Shown: piece after piece, positions 48,115 through 59,849 of the stretch
How positions within the stretch are numbered: position 1 is the first letter of the stretch
Layout: each line of letters starts with the position of its first letter
DNA from: Beroe ovata
Taxonomy: Eukaryota; Ctenophora; Nuda; Beroida; Beroidae
Length of the DNA: 64,000 nucleotides
Reading direction: 5' to 3'
Assembly: GCA_946803715.1 (NCBI GenBank)
Contig: CAMPET010000002.1
Location: 857,627 to 921,626, forward strand
Translations under genes and position numbers: made by a program
Notes under the pieces: model-generated
Told to the model about the DNA's origin: nothing
The model's database searches: none
Seen by the model: only the letters and a program-made list of their open reading frames with translations

Positions 48115-50345
48115 ATGTTGCTACGAAGAGTTCCATACACCAATCAACTCCTTTGTGTCAGGTAAGGTTAACAGTAGTAGTTTCAAAGAGTGGTGTCAAG
48201 ATAGCTGTGTCAGGTAGTAGTGGTGTCAAGGAAGAGTGGAAAGAGTTCATATTGCAATTCACGCGATCATATCTCGCCAGGTGTTTAAACTACTACGACA
48301 TTCTTGGGATTCCTCGGACAGCAACAAAAGCGGAGATCAAGCAAGCGTACCTGGACAAAGCTAAAGAATGCCACCCTGATCTAAATCCTGATAACGTGAA
48401 GGCGGCTGTTCTCTTTCAGGAGGTATACCAGTGCACACGTCATCACGACACTATGACGTCATGGTAATCACGTTTCCATAGTAACACCGATGCATTCGCA
48501 GCTGCAAGAAGCACGAGATACCTTGATGGACAGTCAGCTACGGGCACAGTACAACAGTCAGATAAACCAAGACAGTTACTACGGTAGCCAGCAGACACAC
48601 AGACCAGTACGACAGTAAGTTATTTAACCTTGTAACCAAGACCCAAGTGTGTCTCAGTCTGTTACCATGGTCCCGGTAACCATGGTTCCTGTTACCATGG
48701 TAACACATCTCCCATCAGGAAGAGCAATGTCCGAACGTATGGTTACACTGGACAGTATAGTACGAGGAAAAACACCAATTTCCACGATAATCACCGAGTT
48801 AACCAAGGTAATAAAGTCTCAAAACCGTAGACTCAGTCAATAAACCGTACCCACACACCTAGGCCTAGGTATTAATCTCCCTGGGTAAACCCAGGATCAT
48901 TAGGTTCACCCCAAATATAGAACTTCACATGTAGAAGTGACACCATATGTTGACACCGTATGTTGACACCGTATGTTGACACCCCCTCGTTCAGACAACT
49001 ACCAGCGGCCCGGCTCACAACGTGAACACACGCTCCGAAGAGACCCGCCAGCAGCTGACGATGACGTGTTTCCAGGGAGCAGCCCGGCTGCAGCACGGGC
49101 CGTGATGTCCGGCTCCGTGATACGAGGAGTGTACATGCTCGGTGCGGCTTTTGTCGGGGTCACACTGTACAGTATCGTGAGGAGAGTGTCCGGGTAAGCT
49201 GTGTGAGGGAGTTGATCTATCTCAATTGCTGCTCTAATCTTGTCTTATCTCCTCTTTTTTCATTTTATTTGTTTAGAGGAAAAGTGGTTGAGGAGGGAAG
49301 AAATAAGAGAACTGATATAGCATGTATAAAGTGTAATTTGTTCCAATCAGGAGTGACGAAGATGGAGGAAACACCGTGGTTTTTGCAGGAACTCCAGAGA
49401 CAAATGACTCCGCTAAATCTTACTCTAGTTCAGTTTCGGAACCGAGAAGATACGTGTACAATGCCGAACAGGATGCGACCATCAGAGACATACCGAAACC
49501 TAGAAAGAGGTGAAATATTGAAATAAATTGGCAATAGTAATTGGTTTTGGTGGTCCCTCAAACGGATTGAAGGTTCTTCAATAAAGAATTAATTTTCTTC
49601 ATTGTCAATTTATCACATCTCTGATTCTAACGTCAACCCAATTCCCTCGTTAAGCTCAATAGAACGGCCTGGGAAAACAGATCAGGAGATTATCCGGTAT
49701 GTATGGAGTGATGAGAAACAGAACCTAGTCCCAATGAGCACGTTGAAGAGTGGCCATGGTTCTAGGAGCAGCAACAACACCAGCAACAACACCAGCAACA
49801 ACACCAGCAACAACACCAACACCAACACCAGCAACAACAACACCACTCTTGACGGAGATTTGAAGGATAAATTTGATGCTAAAATGCAGACAAATCTCGG
49901 TCACGTGTGAGTTCGACATTTCTCGTCCATTTGGGAAAATGTAGAATAATGCCCCGAATTCTTTCGGATCCGCGTATGACAAACTGCAGAGAATACTAGT
50001 GTACCATGAGTTTAATTTTCTTTATAGAAAAGTCAGTGAAATCACCGCGGACCTCGGTCCCAATCCTCGAGTTACTCTGACTGAGATAAGGAACCTGAAA
50101 AGAGAACTGAGGTATACGGGACTTTACTTTTTAGTGATATTTCCTTCTTTTCTCGTTTCCCCTTGACCTTTTCCACAGTACAATACCGCATTCCCAGTAA
50201 GAAGAAGTCAGAGTATTTGGGTGCGAAATTAGAGTATGCCGAGAAGCTTGAAGTATACAGAGCTGAACTCAAGGAGAAAAAACAGAATGAGCTAGCAAAA
50301 ACTTCGACTGAGGACAAAGAACAATCAGATTCCAAACCAGATTAA
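48115..50345 (+). CDS. DNAJC4: DNAJC4-like mitochondrial/membrane J-protein
   Basis: Nine exons with agreeing phases give 410 aa: 48115-48161, 48281-48422, 48502-48614, 48719-48807, 48995-49193, 49351-49509, 49655-49906, 50028-50111, 50198-50345. Residues 1-16 (MLLRRVPYTNQLLCVR) are basic and hydrophobic like a mitochondrial presequence. The J domain (18-~75: LNYYDILGIPRTATKAEIKQ) has the HPD Hsp70-activating triad at 47-49. A transmembrane segment (VYMLGAAFVGVTLYSIV) lies at ~175-192. The tail has an asparagine/threonine (SNNT) repeat and a charged coiled-coil-like C-terminus. Layout matches vertebrate DNAJC4 (presequence, J domain, one TM), but the tail is longer and unrecognised. The J-domain part is certain; orthology is an inference. 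Confidence 0.82.
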
Positions 50346-50667
50346 CCAGGATAGCCTTAGTTGGAAAATACTGATGCTGAGTTTTGGAACTGTGAATCTG
50401 ATCGATTTGAGATGTTTTAAGACCTTAAAGTTAAAGTTAAAGTTAAAGACCCTCTTAATTTATAACAGTGACCCTTTAAAACAGATATTTATTAGGTAGA
50501 ATTGTATTTTGTTTTTTTCATCACTTTGTATTTGTATTGATGATGCAAAGCAAATGGTATTTAACAGTCAGGATATAGGTATTTTGCATCTTATAGGTGT
50601 TTCTAGGTTTCAAGGTTTCTCAGTGAGAAGCAGAAGGTTTTTTTCGAGGTTTACAAGGCGACACTTC

Positions 50668-52053
50668 ATGAGCAATAATGCTCAAGAACACGGCCTATAT
50701 CCTGCAGAAGCCAAGAGCGACCATGACAGCAGTGAGATCTTGAAAATGATTGAGGATGAGATTGGGAGTTTCCTAGATTCTGCAACCGAAGAAACACAGA
50801 GCTTCATGTGAGATATTATCCGGCTTTGTGATCTCTTATCTCATCGACAAAATAACGAAGCTGATATTCCTATTTCGATACATGGCCAGAGATCCGATCA
50901 TTCAGTTTTCACTCTAGAAAATAAATCTAGATTGAGATCTATAGGAATTTGATTTGTTGTCATCTTATGCTCCAACGTACGCGGTGTGTTCAGGTTGGTC
51001 TGTGAGTGGGAGGGCTGTGACGAGTCGTTCCCGTTATCTCAGAATCCTCTATTCCTACATCACATTCAACACCATGTACACAAAGAGACGGACAAGATCA
51101 TAGCTGGAAAGATGGACAGGTACATCACACTTGAATATCATTGATTCTTCATTTGGTATCTTTCATGGTGAATATTAATACAAGACAATTCCGTGTTGAA
51201 GGATTCGTGGATCGTGATCTTATGATTCTTGACTCTTCTTTGTTCGTCAAGAAACATTTCCTGACAGTCTTTTGCTCTATTTATATGCGTATGTGACACT
51301 TTTGACACTCTCGGACTCTCCCTCTTAGGTATTCGTGTCTGTGGAAGGACTGTACAAAGAAAGACCAGGGGACGAATCAGGAGTTGGAGTTTGCAAGACA
51401 CCTTCTCTACCATCCGTTTCACCAGAAACTCAAGGTAGGCAACACTCATATCAGACTAAGAGCATCAATTGAAGAAGAGGAATTCGTTGAACTCGCCACA
51501 AAGACTATAAACAGAATTTCCCTCACATTGCTGCTCTGCAATAAGAAAAACTTTGAGGAATTATAATTTTTATATGAATGTAACGAACTAATATCTTACC
51601 ACTTTCTCAGCTCAAGGGTTTGATAGCACTGCGGACTAAGAAAATCTACGTTCCGTGTCAGATAGACGATTCCCTGCGGAACCTGGTACCAGATTTCCCC
51701 AACATAATCGTGTGTCAGTGGGCAGGTTGCTCGTTCACCTGTAACTGTATCACGTCATTTGATGATCACGTGAAATTCCACGTGCACGAACAACGATTCC
51801 AGCATCAGGAACTGACAGACGGTTACCATGGTAACGATGAAAACCATGGTAGTCGGGATAGCAATGATAAGACGGTCGACACCAGTGCTGTCAAGAAGAT
51901 CCGCAAGAAAAGAAAGAGGAAAAAGCCGGTTTTCTTCGAGTGTCGATGGAAAGGATGTCATGATTTCATGTCAACCGATCTTCATAAGGTAACACTTACG
52001 GGGTTATCCAATCACTGACAGGCACAATCTCGGCAACCCCGATTGTGTCTGGA

Positions 52054-52084
<31 letters not shown>

Positions 52085-54522
52085 NNNNNNNNNNNNNNNN
52101 NNNNNNNNNNNNNNNNNNNNNNNNNNNNNNNNNNNNNNNNNNNNNNNNNNNNNNNNNNNNNNNNNNNNNNNNNNNNNNNNNNNNNNNNNNNNNNNNNNNN
52201 NNNNNNNNNNNNNNNNNNNNNNNNNNNNNNNNNNNNNNNNNNNNNNNNNNNNNNNNNNNNNNNNNNNNNNNNNNNNNNNNNNNNNNNNNNNNNNNNNNNN
52301 NNNNNNNNNNNNNNNNNNNNNNNNNNNNNNNNNNNNNNNNNNNNNNNNNNNNNNNNNNNNNNNNNNNNNNNNNNNNNNNNNNNNNNNNNNNNNNNNNNNN
52401 NNNNNNNNNNNNNNNNNNNNNNNNNNNNNNNNNNNNNNNNNNNNNNNNNNNNNNNNNNNNNNNNNNNNNNNNNNNNACACACACACACACAGACGCAGAG
52501 ACACACATACACACTCACACACTAACACACACACACACACACTAACACACACACACACACACTCTTATCTCTTGCCAGGTGATGAATCACACCCAGACGC
52601 ACACCAATTTGAGGCAGTATGCTTGTGCGAGATGCGGTGCTCTCTTCTGTTCCAAAGCCAAGTTTCTGGACCACCACATTAGACAGGCTACTACTGATAG
52701 CGGGTAGGTAACCCGGCATTTTCGTTCGTTTTCATCATGCGTTCAGATCCTACTACAATTGAACTTGATGTCTCCTCAATTGTCCGTCAACACCTCCATC
52801 TAGGTTCATGCTGGACAGTATCGTGTACGAGTGTGCCCAATGTCAGCGGAGATACCCGTCAGAGACCATCCTGAGAAGCCACATGAGAAGTCACATCTAC
52901 AACTACATCTGCCAGTACTGTAACAATACGTTCAGTAAAGCAAGCGGACTGAGGAAACACATTATCTACAGGTAAAAAGAGAGGGGTGGTGGTCAGGAGC
53001 ATATCTGGAGTGGGAGAAGCATCCTTCTATTTTTCCAAACCATCCTGATCCAGTGATCCCCCCTCACACAGACACAGAAATGAACGGAAATTTGCGTGTA
53101 AGAATGCACAGTGCGACTATCGGGCTAAAGACAGGTAACTTCCATTGTCCATTATCCATTACCCATATTTCGGAGTTTTGTATTGAGTGACAATTAAGCA
53201 ATTTAGACATAATTGAAGACTCTCCCTCTGACCCTCTGTCTCAGATATGACTTGCAGAAGCACGTTGAGCGGAGTCACTCTGAAAGACCGGTCTTCTCGT
53301 GCAAGGAGGGAGATTGTCAGTATACCTGCCTCAACGAGCATACCTTCCAGGTAGTTATAATTGGTACTTCACGCAATCACGCAGTTGATGTGATGACACT
53401 TATCCACTAATCCCCCTATTTACTAAACAAACTGTGTACGTCGCATTTGAAGGAAAAAGTGCTTATAATTGGGCTCTGACAGATCTCATGCTCTACACGT
53501 GTTCCTCAGCTGCACGTGAAGAACAAACATTCGTCTGACAAGAAGAACTACATGTGTCACGTGTGCGATAAGAAGTTTGGGGAGGGAAGAACCTTATCAC
53601 GACACCTCGTCAAGTGAGTCTCATTGCTTATTAACATACAAAAACCCCTCCCCCATTTAGCAGTTTCTCAACTGCCCGTCATCCGGTGTCCACTTTCCAT
53701 ACACCATAATCACCATTGACCTGTAGAATTTGCAGCCTGCACGCAACACTTTATAGGATTCCGCCACACTAACCCGATATGAGTGCCATTCAAATGTGTT
53801 TGTTTGACATCTGTATTATCATTGATCACGCATAACGCGTGACATTCTTCTAATCTTCTATAGCTGAGTCGCACATAAACACATGACTTCTCTACAGCAT
53901 CCACGAATACGCCCGTCCCCACGGCGCCAGTAAATTCAGATACCGGTGTGACTCTGACGGCTTCTACCGATTGGTACGGGTGAAGTTTGAGAGTCAGAAA
54001 CTCATTGCCGTGAAAGAGATCCGCCGCAAGGCGGAGAACTCGCTACTCGCTCTGGGCGTTGCCCCGAGTGTGAACATGGACCTCGTGGTGAAGACAGATA
54101 GCGGGGAGGAGCAACAGCTGAAATTTGTATCGTACAAGAACGCGTGGAGGGAACTGAACAATGAGTCGCAGAGTGATGAGGAGCTGTTAGGAGAGGGGGA
54201 TGAGGAGGGAGGGGATGAAAATGAGCAACAAGATGAGAATAAGGGTGAAGATGGAGGAAAGGTGCTCACTCGAAATATCAGCCCACCTGACATACCCAGT
54301 AGCCAAACCACTAAACTTACAGATCAGAATACTGCAGATAACAAGCGCACCACTCGTTTTTCAAGCAGGATTGCCCTGAGTAAGCATTCTCCACTTGCAC
54401 CTAACATGCCTGTCAAGTCAAATGCCAAAACTGTCCGTTCCAAAGTGAACTTCAAGACCCAACATGCAATTCCCACCGAGAAAATTGGAGGCAGAAACAA
54501 AAGAGTTAAATGTAGTCAATAG
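50668..54522 (+). CDS. HINFP: HINFP-like C2H2 zinc-finger histone H4 transcription factor
   Basis: Ten exons, phases agreeing, 646 aa: 50668-50807, 50994-51119, 51329-51434, 51611-51988, 52579-52703, 52804-52971, 53072-53134, 53245-53350, 53510-53613, 53898-54522. About nine C2H2 fingers alternate between the CxWxxC type (CEWEGCDESF, CLWKDC, CQWAGCSF, CRWKGC) and classical CxxC fingers (CARCGALFCSKAKFLDHHI, CQYCNNTFSKASGLRKHI, CHVCDKKFGEGRTLSRHL). After the last finger the HINFP-specific FRYRCDSDGFYRLVRVKFES follows. The C-terminus is acidic then basic and low-complexity. Vertebrate HINFP activates histone H4 genes at G1/S. Another in-frame ATG at 50554 would extend the start; I prefer 50668 because an acceptor-like TTTCTCAG ends at 50623. 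Intron 4 holds a 392-nt assembly gap. Confidence 0.92.
52063..52558. repeat. (AC)n microsatellite with 392-nt N gap
   Basis: AC repeats on both sides of 52085-52476 (all N) inside HINFP intron 4. The gap is probably an unresolved repeat, and no exon is missing because phases match across it. Confidence 0.9.
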
Positions 54523-54821
54523 TCATGAGAATGGATAAGGTCAGGCAAGGGAACAGTTAATAGATAAATTGGTGTACCAGTTTCAAAACAGATTGTACAA
54601 CTTTAAATTCTAAATATTCAGTAAATCCGTTTTTATGGCATAGCCATTAGACTGTTTAATTTCATTTTCTTTACAGTCAATTGAATTTGTTACCCAGATA
54701 GATCTAGAGTATTCGAAAGGTTAAAGCTTTTGTATATAAAATCAAGGAAATATTACTAGTCTAAAGTAAGTTCTCGATAATTTTGATGAACAAATAACAG
54801 TTTCTCTTTATTAGGAAGGAT

Positions 54822-55286
54822 ATGGCATTTGTTGCTGATATTGGTAGAGTGAAGAATGTGTTCAACAAATATTCCACTTCTGACACCAAAATCCCGAACG
54901 AAAAGCAAATTCCAGACCCCTACCTCACTCATCAGCAATATAAGGTTGCTGCCTTGGCTATTTCCGGTTACAAGCCAACCAAAGTGATGGTGGAGCGTCT
55001 TTATCGTGACATAGGCCTCAAGGATGGTAAAATGGATTTGGAAACTTTCACCAGAATTCAACTCGAACAAGCGAAATTGAGGAGTGGTACAGAAGTAATG
55101 AAGCAGACTTTCCAAGCATTTGACTGGTCAGCCAATGGGTTTATATCCAAGAGGGACTTTGTAAGGGCAGTAGGTGAGGTAATGCCGAAATATTCCAATG
55201 CTGGAGCACTGTTTGATAAGTGTGATTGGGATCATGATGGAAGAGTCAGTTGGAGAGACTTCACTGCAATAATGGGGATGCCTTGA
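54822..55286 (+). CDS. EFCAB11: EFCAB11-like EF-hand calcium-binding protein
   Basis: Uninterrupted 154-aa frame. EF-hand signatures: degenerate first hand (LTHQQYKVAALAISGYKPTK), then FDWSANGFISKRDF and CDWDHDGRVSWRDF, the last a canonical DxDxDG loop. The phrase ISGYKPTKVMVE resembles the GYKPSK segment of EFCAB11, as do total length and spacing. The calcium-binding role follows from the loop; cellular function is unknown. It lies 299 nt after HINFP and 298 nt before GCN2. CTCTTTATTAG ends at 54814, 7 nt before the ATG. It is intronless, unlike most neighbours. Confidence 0.75.
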   Translation: MAFVADIGRVKNVFNKYSTSDTKIPNEKQIPDPYLTHQQYKVAALAISGYKPTKVMVERLYRDIGLKDGKMDLETFTRIQLEQAKLRSGTEVMKQTFQAFDWSANGFISKRDFVRAVGEVMPKYSNAGALFDKCDWDHDGRVSWRDFTAIMGMP

Positions 55287-55584
55287 AAACTGATTTTTCT
55301 TCCCTTTCCCATTAATATCTCACCCTGATGTCTGATGACCACTTTGTTGCTCCTTTATATCAGCTTTGCTGATCATCACGATATTGTATTATTGACATTC
55401 CAATGACTCATGTAAATATGTACCTACATTATCATTTATTCATTTTATTTTTTTGATTGCACGCTCAATGTTCAATATTTCAAATCATCAAATTCTTGAT
55501 TATTGTTAATTTCCAATCAGCTATGTAATATTGTAAAATTACTCGCACTTCATCGACTTTTGCTTTTCTCAGATTTGATGTCGG

Positions 55585-58500
55585 ATGAATGAAAACGACA
55601 GTTCCCTTTCCGGGTATTTGGAAGCAGCTGACTTTGAAAAAGAGGTCATCCTGTCGGGTTATCCGGATAGCTTTGAAGACGATCCTAATGACATGAACAA
55701 GTACTCCGTCAAGCTCTACCCCCAGGAGACGCCCTATTTTGTTGCAGCTCAGGTTTATTTTGATGTTTCACCCCCATATCCCAAAACAGCAGTTAGATGT
55801 GTTGTGAAGAACCTGACCCTTGGACTGCAGAATGAGCATTCAATGGGCTTGTCTGAGCACCAAATCCAGGATATTCAGGATCAGGTGGATGAATGTGCCC
55901 AAAACGCTCAGCAACAAGGTGACGTTGCAGTCACTCTGGTTATTGAACTGGTAAAGGAGTATCTCAATAGGAATAACAAAGCAAACTCGTCTTTACACGA
56001 TGATATGCAGCGCGCAACGAAGGAGCAGTTGGAGTTGGAAAAGGCAAAATGTTCCATCGTACCAATAAGATCAGATAAGAGTTATGATAAGACGTGCCCT
56101 CCCTTCTTGCAGCCAGGTGATACAAAACTATTCTTCAAAGATCAACTCCACTCAACTTCCAATAGCTTCTCTTTAACTTGCAGGGCCAGTATTGATGACC
56201 GAGAGATGTTCCGCTCTCATGATGAAAAATTCGAAGATTATGTTATACATGAGTATGTATTGGACCTCTCGCCAGTTTCATTGAAAAAGGAGATTGAGGA
56301 TGTACGAAAAGAGTTCAATCGGTCACATAAATCTCACCACCATGCAAGCTTGTTGAAGTACCTTGCATGGGATTGCAAGGGAGACTCAATTTCGAATGTG
56401 ATTCATGTGGTGTCTCAAAACTGCTCACCACTCAGTGGCTTTAATGTACCATATCCAAACATGAAGTCACTTGCAACTCATCTCATTTCGGGGCTAGAGT
56501 TTCTTCATAAACAGGACCTTCTGCATGGTCTCCTGACGGTTAATTCAGTATTTGTTGATGCAAAGGGCCGTCATTTAATTGGTGACTATGGCTTTGCTAA
56601 GAAACTCTTAGCGCACAGCCTCAAGGCACCCTTCAAGAAGTTTTCACATGAATTCACAGATGCGTGTGACGAAAAAGGGAAGTGCTTAGATGTTTTGCTG
56701 TTTGGTCATGTGATGTTTTATATGGCAGTTGGTTTCAAGTCTGATTCCGCCTATCCTCATATTCCGTCACATTTTGATACCGTGGATAACTATTTGAGGG
56801 AGTTTATCAAAGATTGTGTTGTGAAGGACAAGCAATATAGGCCCAAATTTATCGATCTGGCAAAGCATGATTTTATAGTAGGAGAAAGTCCTCTGTATAT
56901 ATCTAACAATTCAATTGAGAAACCATTGAGAGTAAGTTTTTCTACTGAAGACAATATCAGTTCAATGGAATATCATGATGAGAATGGCGATAATGCCTGG
57001 AATCGATCAAATCGTCTTAAAAATGACTATAAAATCATGGGGACCCTAGGCAAAGGTGGTTTCGGGGCTGTCCTTAAAGTGAGGAATAACACAGATGGAT
57101 GTTTGTATGCAATGAAAGTTGTGCAGCTGAACAGATCCTCCAAGCATGCCACTTTAGCTATGCGGGATGAGGTGAAACTTCTGTCTCAGTTGAAGCATAA
57201 TCATATTGTTGGATATAATATGAGCTGGGTAGAAACTCAGTCCAGGGCGTCAGTTTCTTCCCAAGTTGATTTCATTGAGGCCGGCGATTCCTTTCAACCA
57301 GTTGAGCAAGGTCTAAAATCCACCTATGATGAAATTTGGGACGAATCATCAGATAACCACGGTATCAAGCCTTACAATGGAGCTAAAAGTTCAAGTTCTA
57401 TCGTTTTTGAGGACAGCAGTCAATCAGGTGATGAAGATAGTCCTCAGGAGCCAGAGCCTTCTCCAAACTCTGTGACTGTCATGTTCATACAAATGGAGTT
57501 CTGTGAAAACACTACTCTGCGGAAAATGATGGAAGACCGTTCAATCAACCCACCACTACATGAAAATCTTGATCTTGTTCTCAAAGTATTGAGACAGATT
57601 GTCGATGCATTGGAGTATATTCATCAAATGGATATCAGACATAGGGATCTTAAGCCGGAAAATATCTTCCTGGATTCGAAAGACGAAGTCAAAATAGGTG
57701 ACTTTGGTTTGGCAAACATTGGAAACAAGGGCAAGAGTGATAATTGCGTTGTGGGAACCCACCACTACACTGCGCCTGAGGTGTTGAGTCGTCATGAATA
57801 CTCAACGCGTGTAGATATCTATAGTTTGGGCGTGATTTGTTTCGAAATGATTCGGGGACCATTTAATACTAAATCTGAAAGGTATATTGTTTTGCAAGAT
57901 TTACGAAAACCAACCATCATCATACCCCCAGATGTGTTTTCAGCTACGGAAAAGCATCGAAAGCTCGAACAGCTTGTTCGTAAAATGTTGAGTCATGATG
58001 TTAAGGTCCGACCAACTGCCAGTGAGATATCTCTCAATGAATTATTACCTCCAAGACTTGCTCATCAGGGCCTCAGAGAAATAGTTCGACACGTCAGTTC
58101 CGAACAGGGTTCTCAGAGGAAGAGCCAGTTTTTGGACATACTTTTCAGTCATGACATCACAAAAACTAATTTACAAAATTTCATACAATGTAGTAAGCCA
58201 CACAGACACGAGCAGCAAGATTTCAACTTCACAAAGAAAATGAATTTGTGCATAATTGATAGAATGACACCTGTGTTTCAAAAGCGTGGAGCTATTCAGT
58301 GCCCACTCCCCTTTTTACTTCCTAAATGTGATATCACTGATCGCCAGAAGAAGCCATTTTTTATGCTCTCATCTCAAGGTCACTACCAAGTGCTACCTTG
58401 CAATTTTAAGCTCAACCTTGCAAAGCATGTGGTACAGAACAAGATCAAAAATCTCAAAAGGTATGGATTTCATCAGGTTTTCAGAAAGAGTGTTGGAAAA

Positions 58501-59748
58501 AATGACATTATGGATCAAAATCCAAGCCCAAGGGTGATTCTTGAAGGTTCCTATGACATTATATCTCCTACACCCTCGATCATCGCTCAAGCTGAAGTTC
58601 TCTCAACTGTTATTGACGTCATCAAGAAAATACCAGAGCTCAAAATGTCCTCATTCACTATCTACGTGAATCATAGTAAAATCATTAAAGCTATATTGCT
58701 GTTCTATGAAATTGACGAGATACACCACTCTGAGATATTGAAATATCTCTTTGACTTTCCACACAATTTCGGGAAGCTGAAAGATGCTTTGAAGAATGAA
58801 TGTGATTCCTTGGATTACCGGAGACTTGATAGTTTATTAACGCAGTTCAAATTTGAAGGTCCAATCGACAAGATCCATAAACATGTGGATGACAAAGATT
58901 CAATATTGAGTGCAGTCCAATACAAGAAAGGGAAGAAGATTGGCAATATTTTCAAAGATGGACTTAGAGAAATTTTGCAAATACTTTTGTTGGTCACATC
59001 TGAAGATCTAGATTATCCTATGGATATTTTTGACCCTGAAACTAAAATAGAACTTCTAGCTAACCAGCTAACAAAGAACTTCGAGAATGACAAGGACTTA
59101 AGCAAAATGGTAAAACTGGGTACAGGTATCATTAATGATCCTAATTCCTTTACTAACTTTATGTTCAAGTTGGGTTACCGCCAACCTGAAAAAGACAGCA
59201 AATATGCTGATGAGCTTGCAGTTGGTGGTGATTTTAACATCCTGCTTAAACAGTGGGTGTCTGTTGAAGAATGGGACAAGAGCTCCCCCCTTCCGTCTGC
59301 TGTAGGGGTAAATTTTTTGTTGGGGGATATGACTAACATTCTTTCAGAGATTGAGCAGGAAAAATCGTTAACTGAAAGAGCCGTCCTTGTCAGCTGTGAT
59401 GCAGTTAATGATAATGCCATGCAAGTTTTTACTTTCATCAAGAAACTTTGGGGTAAAGGTATAACTGCACATCAAGTTCACAATGAAGGCGAAGAGTTTG
59501 TAAAGGCAAATCATCACGTGGTCTTTCAGAAAGATTTCATAATCATTCACTCTGACGCATCATACATGAAGCAAAACGGCTATAAAGATGAAAAGGCTCA
59601 TCATAATTATGTAGAAAATAAAACTTCAATCCATAAATACAAAATAGCAAAGATTGGTGATTGCCTAAATTTCCTTATAGATATGGAAGGAAAGCAAAAT
59701 CAATCAAAAACTCGTGCAAACTCTGGCTGTAGACAAAGAAGACACTAA
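55585..59748 (+). CDS. EIF2AK4: GCN2 (EIF2AK4) eIF2-alpha kinase, intronless
   Basis: Single 1,387-codon frame. It phosphorylates eIF2-alpha when uncharged tRNA accumulates. Domain order is that of GCN2: RWD (~1-135, binds GCN1), pseudokinase (~230-430, with HGLLTVNSVFVD in place of the catalytic loop), protein kinase (~484-855: LGKGGFGAVLKV, invariant Lys in YAMKVV, the long eIF2-kinase insert, HRDLKPEN at ~685, DFGLA ~704, GTHHYTAPE ~728). Then come a HisRS-like region (~885-1250: NLCIIDRMTPVFQKRGA, NLKRYGFHQVFR) and a C-terminal dimerisation domain. All kinase catalytic residues are present. It is shorter than vertebrate GCN2 (~1,650 aa), mostly in linkers. A TTTTCTCAG acceptor-like site ends 12 nt before the ATG. 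The lack of introns suggests a retrocopy or intron loss. Confidence 0.95.
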   Translation: MNENDSSLSGYLEAADFEKEVILSGYPDSFEDDPNDMNKYSVKLYPQETPYFVAAQVYFDVSPPYPKTAVRCVVKNLTLGLQNEHSMGLSEHQIQDIQDQVDECAQNAQQQGDVAVTLVIELVKEYLNRNNKANSSLHDDMQRATKEQLELEKAKCSIVPIRSDKSYDKTCPPFLQPGDTKLFFKDQLHSTSNSFSLTCRASIDDREMFRSHDEKFEDYVIHEYVLDLSPVSLKKEIEDVRKEFNRSHKSHHHASLLKYLAWDCKGDSISNVIHVVSQNCSPLSGFNVPYPNMKSLATHLISGLEFLHKQDLLHGLLTVNSVFVDAKGRHLIGDYGFAKKLLAHSLKAPFKKFSHEFTDACDEKGKCLDVLLFGHVMFYMAVGFKSDSAYPHIPSHFDTVDNYLREFIKDCVVKDKQYRPKFIDLAKHDFIVGESPLYISNNSIEKPLRVSFSTEDNISSMEYHDENGDNAWNRSNRLKNDYKIMGTLGKGGFGAVLKVRNNTDGCLYAMKVVQLNRSSKHATLAMRDEVKLLSQLKHNHIVGYNMSWVETQSRASVSSQVDFIEAGDSFQPVEQGLKSTYDEIWDESSDNHGIKPYNGAKSSSSIVFEDSSQSGDEDSPQEPEPSPNSVTVMFIQMEFCENTTLRKMMEDRSINPPLHENLDLVLKVLRQIVDALEYIHQMDIRHRDLKPENIFLDSKDEVKIGDFGLANIGNKGKSDNCVVGTHHYTAPEVLSRHEYSTRVDIYSLGVICFEMIRGPFNTKSERYIVLQDLRKPTIIIPPDVFSATEKHRKLEQLVRKMLSHDVKVRPTASEISLNELLPPRLAHQGLREIVRHVSSEQGSQRKSQFLDILFSHDITKTNLQNFIQCSKPHRHEQQDFNFTKKMNLCIIDRMTPVFQKRGAIQCPLPFLLPKCDITDRQKKPFFMLSSQGHYQVLPCNFKLNLAKHVVQNKIKNLKRYGFHQVFRKSVGKNDIMDQNPSPRVILEGSYDIISPTPSIIAQAEVLSTVIDVIKKIPELKMSSFTIYVNHSKIIKAILLFYEIDEIHHSEILKYLFDFPHNFGKLKDALKNECDSLDYRRLDSLLTQFKFEGPIDKIHKHVDDKDSILSAVQYKKGKKIGNIFKDGLREILQILLLVTSEDLDYPMDIFDPETKIELLANQLTKNFENDKDLSKMVKLGTGIINDPNSFTNFMFKLGYRQPEKDSKYADELAVGGDFNILLKQWVSVEEWDKSSPLPSAVGVNFLLGDMTNILSEIEQEKSLTERAVLVSCDAVNDNAMQVFTFIKKLWGKGITAHQVHNEGEEFVKANHHVVFQKDFIIIHSDASYMKQNGYKDEKAHHNYVENKTSIHKYKIAKIGDCLNFLIDMEGKQNQSKTRANSGCRQRRH

Positions 59749-59849
59749 ATTTTGGATTTCCATGAACAATTACATCATTTTTGTGAAGGCGTTAAATTTT
59801 AGATTTGATTCTTTTGTTACAAATGTTAATACTGACTACATGATATGAT

